Made by a program: the position numbers and the translations under genes. From Mytilinidion resinicola (Eukaryota > Ascomycota > Dothideomycetes > Mytilinidiales > Mytilinidiaceae), in the NCBI RefSeq assembly GCF_010093595.1, contig NW_022985438.1, positions 3,003,356 through 3,067,355 of the forward strand: DNA of 64,000 bases, read 5' to 3'. The notes under the pieces are model-generated. The model saw only the letters and a program-made list of their open reading frames with translations, was not told where the DNA came from and ran no database searches. This document shows, piece after piece, positions 19,293 to 29,642 of the stretch. Numbering within the stretch: the first letter of the stretch is position 1; every line of letters starts with the position of its first letter.

Positions 19293-20516
19293 ATGACCGA
19301 CTGCGGCGACCGTGTAAACTCTGACGACGAGGAAGAGGTCGAGGACCTCGAGGAGAATGCTGAACCTCTTTTACTATACTTTCAGCAGCCATTCTATTAT
19401 CCGATCTGCATTGGAAACGTCCTGGCCCAGAGATATCGCATAGAGCATAAGCTCGGCCACGGCGGCTTCTCTACCGTCTGGATGGCCCATGACATCGTAA
19501 CAAAGAAGGACGTCGCCCTCAAGGTCACTACTCTTGCCAGAGACGCGGCAGACCCTGAAAGCACTATGCATAACGAAATCCGCCGGCGCATCCGGGACAC
19601 GTCCAAACTTCTCCTTTCTCACGAAACCTTCTCGCTTCCTAGCCCCAACGGTCACCATAGAGTCCTGGTGTTTCCCCTGCGAGGCCCCAGTCTTCACTCC
19701 TGCTTCGCCAGCATGTCCATGGCCAATCGAATGTCCGCGGCGAAGCAGGTGCTACAAGCTTTGAAATGCCTGCACGACGCCAACATCGTCCATCGAGGTC
19801 CGTTTATAAACCCCCCCCCCCCATTTCGCTTACCTCCTTTGCGCTTACACTCTATAGACCTGAACGACAAAAACATCATGTGCGGCATCGTGCCCCTTGA
19901 CGCCTATGACATCAAGATGAAATACCAGTACCTCGGCCGGCCTAAAAAGATCCTCCTGCAAACTCCGGCAGGGATGCAGGGAGAGCTCGTTAGGCCAGTA
20001 GTGGTCCCTCCCAGCTTACTCACTCAATCAGTCTATCTCGGCGATTTTGGCCTAGCAATGAATGCGGGCACTTCAGTAAACTACAAGCCACAATCGCCTA
20101 GCGCCTGGTGTGCCCCGGAACGGCTTCATAACACAGACCCAAGTGCTGCCAGCGACATGTGGAGCTACATGTGTGTTTTCACAGAGCTCTATCTTCGCAC
20201 TCTCCCTTGGTCCATCTACGGCGATGCGCTGCCCGGCATGGTCAAAGTCCTCGGTCCACTACCCCAAACTTGGTCCGGCTATTACCACCAACCCACCAGA
20301 ACTGACGCTTCATGGTACGATCCGAGGAAGCAGCCTGAATTCACCCTTGAAGCAATGATTGCACACGCCCGCCCTGACGTCAGTTCGACCGAGCGTACTC
20401 ACGTACTGTCCTTTATGCTAAAAGGATTCTCTTATAATCCTCAGCATCGGATAACCGCTGCGCAACTTTTGTACAATGCTTCATTTCAAGCCGTCATGAG
20501 AGTGTATTGTGCCTAA
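19293..20516 (+). CDS. Protein kinase, SRPK-like
   Basis: Two exons, 19293-19797 and 19858-20516, give 387 residues. An acidic N-terminus is followed by the Gly-rich loop GHGGFSTVW (residues 55-63), the ATP lysine in VALKV (Lys77), the catalytic loop HRDLNDKNI (His167-Arg-Asp169, created across the intron), GDFGLAM, and WCAPERL in place of APE. The GHGGFSTVW loop, the large insert between the catalytic loop and DFG, and the short C-lobe resemble the fungal SRPK-like kinases, which phosphorylate Arg/Ser-rich proteins. A Ser/Thr kinase fold is certain; the SRPK link is tentative. The 60-base intron contains no stop and preserves frame, so an unspliced model would insert 20 residues, mostly Pro-rich, between HR and D and destroy the catalytic loop. 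Residues needed for activity are intact. Confidence 0.85.
   Translation: MTDCGDRVNSDDEEEVEDLEENAEPLLLYFQQPFYYPICIGNVLAQRYRIEHKLGHGGFSTVWMAHDIVTKKDVALKVTTLARDAADPESTMHNEIRRRIRDTSKLLLSHETFSLPSPNGHHRVLVFPLRGPSLHSCFASMSMANRMSAAKQVLQALKCLHDANIVHRGPFINPPPPFRLPPLRLHSIDLNDKNIMCGIVPLDAYDIKMKYQYLGRPKKILLQTPAGMQGELVRPVVVPPSLLTQSVYLGDFGLAMNAGTSVNYKPQSPSAWCAPERLHNTDPSAASDMWSYMCVFTELYLRTLPWSIYGDALPGMVKVLGPLPQTWSGYYHQPTRTDASWYDPRKQPEFTLEAMIAHARPDVSSTERTHVLSFMLKGFSYNPQHRITAAQLLYNASFQAVMRVYCA
19798..19857 (+). other. In-frame, stop-free intron with poly-C tract
   Basis: GTCCGT donor and CTATAG acceptor. Length is 60 bases, a multiple of three, with no stop codon. It contains a run of about 14 C. Removal is required to place the catalytic Asp immediately after His-Arg. 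Confidence 0.8.
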
Positions 20517-20846
20517 TACTCTCTTCTTCGGCTTTTCCGTATCTACGTTCCTCCTACATTGCATAGCTAATATCCAAGAAGATGAGATTGAAGTCGAGTC
20601 CTTAAATACTTCCAGCGCCTCTAGGTAGTCTAAGAGATTACGGCTAACAGTAGTGTACGAATCGCATGCGACCTACATTCCCACAGTGAAGAGATTGTTG
20701 GTCTGATGGCCGAATGCGGCAGTTATAAGTAAAAGAAAAGCAGTACTAGATCAATATTCTCCTTTCTAGGACAAATCGAAGTTGACCATTCAGAAGTACT
20801 TTCATACTCTAACCACAACCCTCTTCTAAGCTCCACCACCTCTCCC
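20517..20846. other. Short convergent intergenic stretch
   Basis: About 330 bases between the kinase stop (+) and the oxygenase stop (-). It is probably the two 3' untranslated regions. Nothing else is seen. Confidence 0.5.
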
Positions 20847-22088
20847 CTACCCATACAAACACTCATACCGCCACTCCTTCTCCGGGACATCCCGATACTT
20901 AATACTAGTCAGATGCTTCGGCCTCGCCGGCAACACCCTCCTAATATACAACCCCCCAACATCCACTGCCTCCCCCCTCTCCTCCCCCTCCTCTACACAA
21001 CACTCCAACACCCCCAACCGCGCCCCGGGGCCAGGCGTCAAGAAAAACGGCAACGAATACCGCCCCGCCCCCGTCTTATTCCGCACCCGATGCACCGTCG
21101 CCACGAACCGCCCCGCCGTCTGCCGCTCGAGGTACTGGCCCACGTTGCACACGAACGTGCCCGGCGCGGGCGGCGCGTCGATCCACACGCCGTCTTTATT
21201 CAGGATCTCGAGCGCGGCGACCGAGTCTTGCAACACCAACGTCAACCAACTGAAGTCGGAATGCGCGCCGAGACTTATGCCCTCGGCGTCTCCCTCAGTC
21301 GGCGGGGGGGTTAAAGGCGGGTAATGCAAGCGCGCGCGCATCCCCCAGATGAGAAAACGTGAAAAAAGGCCGGCAAACGCCGTCTCCTCCAGACCAAACG
21401 CCAGCGCGAAAATCTGCACTAATTTCGCAGCCAGCGGCGTCATCGCCCGCGTAGTACGCATACATCGCCTCGCGGAACCAGTCCTCGCCCTCGGGCCATA
21501 TGCTCTGCGGCTTGGTCATGTTGCATGCTGGAGGTGTGCCGACCTTGGAAATGTAGCCTTGCTCAGGCTCGAGCGGGCAGTCGCCCATGGTAAACGCTTC
21601 CTTGGTGTCGCCGCGCGTGCGCGGGTCGAGGCGCGTTTCGAACATGGGCTCGAAGCCGCGGATGGCGGGGTTCTTGTGCACGTGGGCGGTCATCTTGGTG
21701 GAGTGGGGGAGGGAGAAGAAGCGCGTCATGGCGGCGAAGGTGGAGGCTTAGAGGGATTGGGGGATGCCGTGGTTGGAGAGGTAGAAGAAGCCGGAGACGC
21801 TGCACGCGGAGTAGATTTGGGCGGCGATTTGTTGGCGGGAGGAGAGGGAGGGGGTGGGCGAGGTCAGGGCGGAGATGTCGATGGTTGGGATGGTGGTGAA
21901 GGCGCCGGGGGTTTTGGTGACTTTGCGGTAGGTGGGCGTGGTGCCGGAGTGGAAGAAGACGTCCTGGGTTGAGGTTAGACGGGATATTTTTCAGAGTAAT
22001 TCGTTGTGAAGCTAGGAATGGTATCCTGTAAGGAATTGCCTACCTCGTCGTCGCCTGCTGGTGGTGGTTCTGTCAATGTTTCTGACAT
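20847..22088 (-). pseudogene. 2-oxoglutarate/Fe(II) oxygenase (isopenicillin N synthase-like), disrupted
   Basis: The first exon (22088-22044, MSETLTEPPPAGDDE) splices to 21963 and reads DVFFHSGTTPTYRKVTK, then a conserved CSVSGFFYLSNHGIP block. A TAA at 21750-21748 interrupts the frame just after SNHGIPQSL, and the same frame continues as ASTFAAMTRFFSLP. A second break is an apparent extra base in the GGG near 21446-21448, after AMYAYYA, where the protein moves to another frame as MTPLAAKLVQIFALAFGLEE. Downstream the iron ligands are intact: GAHSDFS (His-x-Asp), ATVHRVRN (distal His) and RYSLPFF (Arg-x-Ser for 2-oxoglutarate). No GT-AG pair near either break repairs the frame. Two lesions in one gene suggest a recent pseudogene; sequencing error is the alternative. 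Confidence 0.8.
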
Positions 22089-22591
22089 CCTTAGATGAAT
22101 TGCCAAAGTTTCTCGACACACTATGTCGCCTACTCCTCTACGAATAGCTTAAAAGCTTCAAAGGTTTCGGTTTTGTTCTCAAGCTCGACGAGACCCCACC
22201 TGAAAAGCACTGACGACGGCATATAGAATACACCGTTGGCACTGGGGATGCAAGCTCCCGAAGGTGGGGAGACAGCCCCGCCAACCTCCCTGTACGTGTT
22301 TATCATTCCCTCTTTCGCCGAATGGTCTTCAGTAGAGTACTATCTGCAACTAGACTTCCATAACATCCATATCTTATCCATCGGACTTGTCCGATCCGTC
22401 GGATTCGCACCGAGAGCCGCCCATTTCTCCTATCTCCAGATCTCATATCTTCAGGATGAGTAGAAATACGTCGGGGATCCCAGGAGCTTTACTGCTCCAA
22501 TTGCCTTGGCTTGATCTGCCTCGACTGAAATAATTAGAGGGATGAGGAACTGGTGATACTACCCAATTCCATTTTTCATAATTCGTTTAAG
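22089..22591. promoter_or_regulatory. Shared divergent upstream region of oxygenase relic and MFS gene
   Basis: About 500 bases between the start codons of two divergently oriented genes. It may once have co-regulated them. No specific operator was identified. Confidence 0.35.
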
Positions 22592-24359
22592 ATGGGCTAC
22601 TGGAGCGAAGTCTTCTCCTCCTCCTACGGCAAAGACAAGCCCAAGTTCTTCTGGTGGTATCCCGCCGGCACGTCCAAAGCCGAGAAGAAACTCCTCACGA
22701 AAGTCGACTTCTTCATCCTCAGCTATGCGTGTTTGGGGTACTTCTGCAAATGGCTGGATCGTGCGTAACCACTACACCCCACCTCCTCATCTATCTTCAA
22801 TTTTACTAGACCTCAACTGATAAGGATACAACTTGTAGAAGCCAACCTCTCCAACGCCTTCGTCAGCGGCATGAAAGAAGACCTGCACATGTACGGCAAC
22901 GAATTCAACCTCGCAAACACGTGCTTCCAGGTCGGCGTCATCCTCGGCGGCATCCCCTCCAACTTGCTCTTGACCTGGGTACCGCCGCGGTACTGGCTAC
23001 CCGGGTGCGAACTCGCATGGGGACTGATCACTATCGGCACGTACAAGGTTACCTCGTACAACCAACTCTACCCGCTCCGCTTCTTCCTCGGTCTCCTCGA
23101 GGGGACAAGCTTCGTGGGTGTGCAGTACGTCCTCGGGAGCTGGTACAAGCGCACGGAACTGGGGAAGCGAACCGCGATTTTCGCGTGCGCGCCGTACGCG
23201 GGGACAGCGTTTGGCGGGTACATCTTCAGCGGCGTGAAGGCGAGCATGGATGGGAAGGATGGGTTGGCGGCGTGGCGGTGGGTGTTTATTATCGATGGGA
23301 TCATTACTAGTACGTTCCCGCTTCGCATCCTAGGAATTCGCAGGAAGTGAGAGAATGCTGATAGGCGACAGTTGCTGTGGCGATCTACGGCTTCATAGTC
23401 TTCCCCGATACCCCCGAGGCGACGACAGCGTTTTATCTGAATCCGGAGGAGAGGCAGCGGTGTTGCGATCGCCTGGTGGAGGATGAACGCGAGCCGATTG
23501 GGGATTTCTCGTGGGGGCTGTTTTCGAGGGTTGTGAAGAGTTGGCAGTTTTATATTTTGACGGTGTTGTGGATGTGAGTACTCGAACGTTTAAGACCCAG
23601 AGGTAGCGGGTGATGCTCATATTATTCTAGGTTCTGGAACACGACTGTTGGAAAGGTCGCGAACACGGTCTTCCAGCTCTTCCTGAAAAAAGATAAGGAG
23701 CACACGTGGTCCATCTACCAGGTGAACAACATACCGACTGCTATCAACGGGTTTAATATCGTCATGGTCATGGCGGCGAATATCTACGCTGATGCGACGG
23801 GGAGGCGGATGGTGATGATAATGATAAACTTGGTGAACACCCCTTTCCCCGCATCCTCGCTTCATATTCCGAATCTTCGTTAATGTCCATCACCCAGGGC
23901 ATCCTCCTCTTTGGCACAATCTGCCTCGCAATCTGGGACATCCCTCTCGGGCTCCGGATCGCTTCCTACCTTTTTGCGGGCTGCGATGGGCCCCTTAGCC
24001 CTATGTTCATGGCATGGGCCAACATTCTTTGCGGAAACGATAAACAAGTCCGCGCAATGACGATCGCGGTGATGAATTCGTTCGGAAATGCCCTTACCAC
24101 CATCATCCAACAATTCCTTTATCCGGTGACGGATGCGCCAAAGTATAAGAAAGGATTTCCGGCTAGCTTGGCGTTCATCTGTGGAATGGCAGGGTGGGTG
24201 TTTGTGGTGAGATATTTTGAACTGAGGACGCTGAAGAGGAAAGAGTTGGATGGGGAAGAGGTGGGCGAGATAGACAGTCAGGGGAAGGGATGGACGGGAG
24301 AGGCGAAGGGGAAGGCTGGTAGTGTGACTGTAGGTGCGGTGAAGGAGCTGGAGGGATAG
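22592..24359 (+). CDS. MFS transporter, allantoate-permease (DAL5/TNA1-like) type
   Basis: Five exons: 22592-22760, 22839-23309, 23372-23573, 23631-23832, 23898-24359; 501 residues. The N-terminus (KAEKKLLTKVDFFILSYACLGYFCKWLD) is typical of the anion:cation symporter branch of the major facilitator superfamily. It is followed by DQANLSNAFVSGMKEDL, GVILGGIPSNLLL, PLRFFLGLLEGTSFVG and GYIFSGV. After a cytoplasmic loop, the C-terminal helices include WNTTVGKVANTVFQLFL, INGFNIVMVMAA and MFMAWANILCGND. The members I know carry allantoate, nicotinate, vitamin-like or other small organic anions; the substrate here cannot be deduced. All splice sites are GT-AG and the frame is open throughout, so the gene looks functional. 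It diverges from a broken oxygenase gene, which hints at a former two-gene metabolic unit. Confidence 0.88.
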
Positions 24360-24434
24360 ATATGATAACGACCACGGCCAACCACGACCAAGCAACAAGA
24401 TACCGCAATGAAACCTACCTACCAGCCAAACCTC

Positions 24435-26884
24435 TCAATGCTCCCTCAGCCCGTCCAAATAAATCAACAACCTCTTCTTAATCACAAACCCCACCAGCCT
24501 CCCACTCCCCTCCTCCGTCACACACAAATACCGCAACCCCAACTTCCCAAAGATCTCAACCGCAAACTCCATCGGCGCCTTTGCGCTCACACTCACCGGG
24601 CTTCGATCCACGAAACTCCCAATATCGCACCCCTCCTCTCCCTCCAGCGCATCACCCAGCACCCGAACCTCCACATCCATATCCTCCCCACACCGCTCTC
24701 CCACCATCCGTAGCCCATACTCTAGCTCTGCCTCTGCAATATACCCCTGGCACACCCCCTTCTGCACGAGCACGATCCCGCCGTCCATCAAGCCCCTCCG
24801 ATGCAGGAATCCTAGTTTCTCAGCGAGTAGCTTGTGCGGAACTCTGTTAGTAGACGGTATTTCGAGGGTCAGCTCGACCATCGTAGCCGGAGGTGGTATC
24901 AGCGCTTCAACGAGGGCGGAGGGCTGGTGTTGGATCAGATGTAGCGCGTGTTCGGTGTCCAGAAACGGGTGGCCGAGGACGGATTGTGCGAGGTCGTAGA
25001 CGGATTCGGCGGAGAGGGCGTCGGCGGTCCATTTGGCCGCTAGGATGGCGATCATGTGGGGGAGGGTGTATTCGAGTTCGCCGGTGAGCTGAGGGGGGTT
25101 AGTTTCACTGGGTTTAGAGTAAGAGAGGATGGGATAGTATGGGATGGAATGGAAGAGTGGTGGTTGGGAAACATATACTGTACCTCGAACATGATCACGC
25201 AGAGTGAGATAGTCATTCGACCGACGCCTGCGAGGAAGGCGGCTGCGCCCACCATGGCGAAGATGCCGGGGGAGATTGTGGGGACCCATTGGCCGACTAG
25301 GCGGCCGAATAGAGCGCCCCCTACGAGAGCGGGGATGATGATGCCAGAGGGGACTTTTAAGCCGAAGGTGATTGTGGTTGAGGCAAGTTGGACGAGGGTT
25401 CCGTATGCGAGCCACGCGATGTAGTCCCATTTTGCATCATTGCGAGCCTCGTTTCGGCAGACCCAGGTGTCTTTGCCATCGTCGCAGGTGACGAGGAGGT
25501 TTTTAATGATCTTGTCGCCCGGGGCTCGGGTTACGGGGTTGGGGTATTGAAGGGCGGCTGTTACGAGGATGACGCAGAAGACCTCGAAGACGGGCTTGTT
25601 TTTGATCATTGGGAGACTTTGGGAGTTCAAATTTGAGAGCATCGGGGTGTGGAGAGGTACTCACGATCTAAACCATCTAGCCCATCGTAGATTCAACATT
25701 GTGAAGGTCCCACCCCATAGACCTCCAGCAATACCGAGCAATACAAATACGAAATAGTGTTCTGTACGGTAGAGTGTACCATAGTTGGTTTCAAAAAGAA
25801 CCAATTTCCCAGTTCCATGCGGGTTGAGGACTCTCAGCATCATAGCTGCCACCATTGAGCAGAGGAACGTCCTCCACAACACCTTTCGAGGGAAGTAGAC
25901 ACTGATTTCCTAGAACAACGCCCATCAGCAGCCATCTTATAGGCACTTTCTGACTCAACAAACCTCATAGGCAAAAAGCACACCTCCAATCGGCGCCCCA
26001 AATGCCGCACTCAGCCCCGCCGCGCACGCTGCCGATAAAATCTCCCTCATCTTCTTCCCATTCTCTCGATATTTCGGAAAACGCTCAGCCACCAATTGCC
26101 CAACACAAGCCGCAATATGAATAAATGGCCCTTCTTTTCCTAATGACATCCCCGTTGCCACCGCGAAGACGGCGCCAACGGCTTTGAGGACCAGAATCTT
26201 GAAATCGAGGTAGTGCGGGATTACGAATCCGCTGAGGATCGTCTTGATCTCTGGGATGCCGGAGCCAGCGGACATGTAGAGCGACTTGCCGCCTCCTGTC
26301 CCATTATTCGGTAGCTCTCCGTTCATAGATCCCACGCTCGGCAAGGCCGTCTTGCTCAACATCGTAACGCTCGAGCTGATGATCCCGAAGAGCACTGCCC
26401 ACGCCACGTACACCGCAAACCTAACACCGTAGGAGCCGCCCCACAGCTGATACTTATCGCAAGCCACACTAGCTGCTTCGGCGTACTCGCAGCACGACTC
26501 TCTGCTGAGCCATGGGCTGCCGGCGCAGTAGCCGTACTTCCAATCGCCCACGGTCGCGACGGAGAGATCAACGGCCACGGCGACAAAGGCCATGAGGATT
26601 CCGATGAGGCTGACGGCGATCCACCCTGAGATAGAGTCGAAATATGAAAGCAGCGTAGCGCGCAGGCCAGGACGGGCGTGGAGGGAGCGCGCGCGGTAGG
26701 ACTCTTTGACCAGTTCGTGGAGCCAGTCGATGGTGGTGTAGTCATTGTAGGCTAGTCGCTCGCCAACGGAGGTTCCTGCGAGTGCGGCTTCACCTTTCGT
26801 GATTACGGAGCGAATGTCTTCTTCATCGTAGGGCGTTGAGAGAAGGTTGGTGCGCTCGGTCGGTTCGTGATGATTTGAGGACAT
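24435..26884 (-). CDS. CLC-type voltage-gated chloride channel/transporter
   Basis: Four exons: 26884-25964, 25909-25665, 25616-25184, 25088-24435; 750 residues. The N-terminus (YNDYTTIDWLHELVKESYR) is the usual start of fungal CLC proteins. Selectivity-filter blocks are GSGIPE (about residue 207), GKEGPFIH with the gating Glu (about 249-256) and GAPIGGVLFAYEE (completed across the first intron). A later VPSGIIIPALVGGALFG block corresponds to the GxFxP region. The C-terminal 200 residues contain two CBS-domain-like segments (ALIPPPATMVELTLEI onward, and DRSPVSVSAKAPMEFAVEIFGKLGLRYLCV). Such proteins move chloride, often in exchange for protons, in Golgi, vacuolar or endosomal membranes. The stop codon lies 75 bases from the convergent MFS stop. 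The gene appears intact. Confidence 0.93.
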
Positions 26885-27988
26885 TGAGGGATGCTAGGGA
26901 ACTCAGTAGTCATCGAGCGTATTGTAGACGAGAAAGAGGAAGATAAATGACACAGAAGACGGAACGAGAGAGCAGGAGTGACCATGGTTATGTTCCTCAG
27001 AGCTGTAGATCTTGGTAGGAGGTGCTTTTTGGGGTATCTTCGCGCGACGCGGGGTCCCGTAGAGCTCGCGATAGGCGAGTCCCTTTCAACGCCACAATAC
27101 CCTGCATTTGATAGCCTGGTGTGGGGGAGTAGACGTCAAGGTTGCTATTGGCTTGGTATCATGGCTTGTGGCGTGATTGTGTATCGGGGTTTCTGGGGTG
27201 TCATCTTTACAAGACCAGAGGTTCTACTGGGAGAGCATCAGTGGTTTCCATCTGACATCTGCTGTCTGTCTTTCGAGCGGAGGTCCGATGATCCGACGAT
27301 TGATGGTAAAAGCTTGACTTGGGGGTCACGGGCATGATACTGCGCTAAGGAGGGTGAGTGGCCTTGGGCATTGAATGCTTGAAGCATAGCAGTGTGGAGA
27401 AGAGTTGAGGAACTGGGGGAAAGATCAATGCGAAATGACCACCTGCATTTAGTTGCTCGTTGTTGTGTATTGTTAGGAAGCCCCGCCGGTTATGAGAGAG
27501 ACATGCTGAGTGAGATGTGGGTGGATACCGGGCCGGGCGGAATACGAGTATTCTAAGACGAGTGGATCGCCAACCCTGCTACTGCAGGCGTTATAGCGCC
27601 AAGAGCGAGCAAAAAGAGAGGAGCATCTTGTCTCGGGGCGGCACGATCCGTGCAGTGGGACAATGCAAGCCAACGCAAAGGATGCCATAAAGAGTGGTGC
27701 GGTCGGCTCTCGACATTGGATCTGCCATTCACTGTATTTAACAGGGCCGAAATACGAGCTGTAAAGCATTCATCGGCTGGCACCACTGCCACCGAGGTCA
27801 ACTAATCTGTCCAGCGCTGTTGGCTCGCCAGATAAGGAAGCGACTACTCCGTTCCACGGCTCGATTGGGCAAGCGGGGCTGAGTCAGTTTGCAACTCCTC
27901 TTCTCCGCCACGTCGCCCATATCTTACATCTTACAATTCTGACCGCCCGCCAATAATTACAGTAACATTCAACTCCATCGCGACCATA
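26885..27988. other. Divergent intergenic region, no gene seen
   Basis: About 1.1 kb between the CLC start (-) and the zinc-finger/TenA start (+). Open frames are short and lack motifs. It probably holds both promoters. Confidence 0.5.
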
Positions 27989-29642
27989 ATGGGCAGACAC
28001 GCCAATCCCGATATTCGTCGCGCGTTCGCCGAATTCCAGGACGAGAGCACCCCGTCCAAGGTGAGTGCGCTGCTCCCATCTACAATGCTCCTGCGCCGTG
28101 CGACCACGTCGACATGTCCCCAGAAGGCTGCGACGCGGTGCTCTCTCCATCCGCGCTCCTAACTGACGGTCGCAGTGCAACAAGGTACGATGTCTCCATT
28201 GCGGCTTCGTTCGCGCAAAGAACACCACCCGCCAGATTGAGCACCTCCAGGAGTGTCAAGCCTACCTCAGCTCCGCCGAAGCGCAGGCGCACATGAGGGA
28301 GAACCCCGAAGGCACCCCCATCGACCCCAGCATGCCCGACACCAATACGCGCGCCATTCTCAACGGCACCCATCCCAATCCAAACCTCCAGGTCCACCGT
28401 CGTGGCCCCAATGCGAAGCGCGCCCGCGACGGCCTCCCAATCATGCCTCACATGCCTCAGCACGTTGCGCCCTCGCCGCTTGTGCCGTCCTTGACAGCCC
28501 ATCTCCTCACCGTATGCGGCCCGTCCTTCCAGGCGGCGACACAGACGCCCTTCCTCTCCCATGCTGGTTGTGGCACACTTGCCGCGGCGCCGCTGTCACA
28601 ATGGCTGGTTCAGGACGGACACTATGCGCGTGGATACATCCGCTTCATCGGACAATTGCTGGCCAAGATACGCCTGCCGCAGACTACCAGTTCACAGTTC
28701 CACATTGCGTATCGGACCATGGACTTGCTAATCTCGGCGCTCAACAACATTCGTCGCGAGATCACATTCTTCGAAATCAACGTGACCAAGTATGGCCTTG
28801 CTCTCAACAACGACCCGCCGACTCCCATCACTCGCGCCTATCTTGATCTATTCTTGAGCGCGAGTAGCTCTAGCGCATCTATGCTAGAAGGTATGGTGGT
28901 TCTGTGGGGCACTGAGCACGTAAGTATTCTATTCATACCTTGCAATTCTTCCAGGGCGACCTTCGGCTTCAGATTTTAGTTCATATTAATCTGATACGCA
29001 ACTCACCGACACCTCTGTAGTGCTACCGTTCCGCCTGGACCTATGCTGCCACTTTCAGCGGTACCCTTTCCACACCTTCCACTGACGCCCACATCGTCGC
29101 CCTCCACCAATCTCTCATCCCCAACTGGACCTCTCCCGCCTTCTCCAAGTTCGTCGACGCTACGCGCGCCCTTGTGGACGAGCTCGCCAACACCACCACC
29201 TCTCCCAATGGAAAAGAGGAGATGTTACGTTGCGAGGAGGTCTTCCGTCAAATTTGCTGGCTCGAGGAGCGCTTCTGGCCCGATGTCGACGGCATGGGTC
29301 AAGAGGACGACAATACACGCTTAGCCTCAGGCGGAGGCCTGAGCAATTTGAATGGAAATGGCCTGGGCGGTAGTGTCGGACCGCTTGGTGCTGGAATTGG
29401 CAGTCAGGGGGACGACGAGACTCCTGGTACCAATGGTCAAACCACCTTCGGTGGGTTGAATGGGATCGAGAACGGTGGCCAGACGTCGTAAGTGCCGTAT
29501 CTATAGCGATACGGTAGACGTATTTCTGGGCCATCAATACTAATTCAAGATGTCTAGCTCAAAGGAGGATTCTTCAGTCTCCGAGGCAGATGCAGCCTCA
29601 GAGACAGATGCGGCCTCCATTGAGGAATATGAAGTTGATTAG
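27989..29642 (+). CDS. Zinc-finger plus TenA/heme-oxygenase-fold protein
   Basis: Four exons: 27989-28060, 28176-28919, 29021-29487, 29558-29642; 455 residues. The N-terminus (MGRHANPDIRRAFAEF) leads into a small zinc-finger-like motif, Cys30-x2-Cys33 and His47-x3-Cys51, in a BED-like context (RCLHCGFVRAKNTTRQIEHL). From about residue 130 a helical domain follows: LSQWLVQDGHYARGYIRF, LLISALNNIRREITFFE, YLDLFLSASSSSASMLEGM, LWGTEHCYRSAWTYAA. This matches the fungal branch of TenA/THI-4 proteins, some of which act in thiamine salvage. The C-terminus is acidic and low-complexity. A DNA-binding-type finger before a metabolic-type fold is notable; I recall similar proteins in related fungi, but no function is established here. 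The frame is open and all introns are GT-AG. Confidence 0.8.

Noticed and set aside
21349..21972. Long Gly-rich + strand frame opposite the oxygenase
   Set aside because: Antisense shadow in a GC-rich coding region; the minus strand carries the recognisable domain.
13788..24359. A biosynthetic cluster around the dehydratase, oxygenase and transporter
   Set aside because: The genes are separated by unrelated genes, and no backbone enzyme (polyketide, peptide or terpene synthase) is present in the window.
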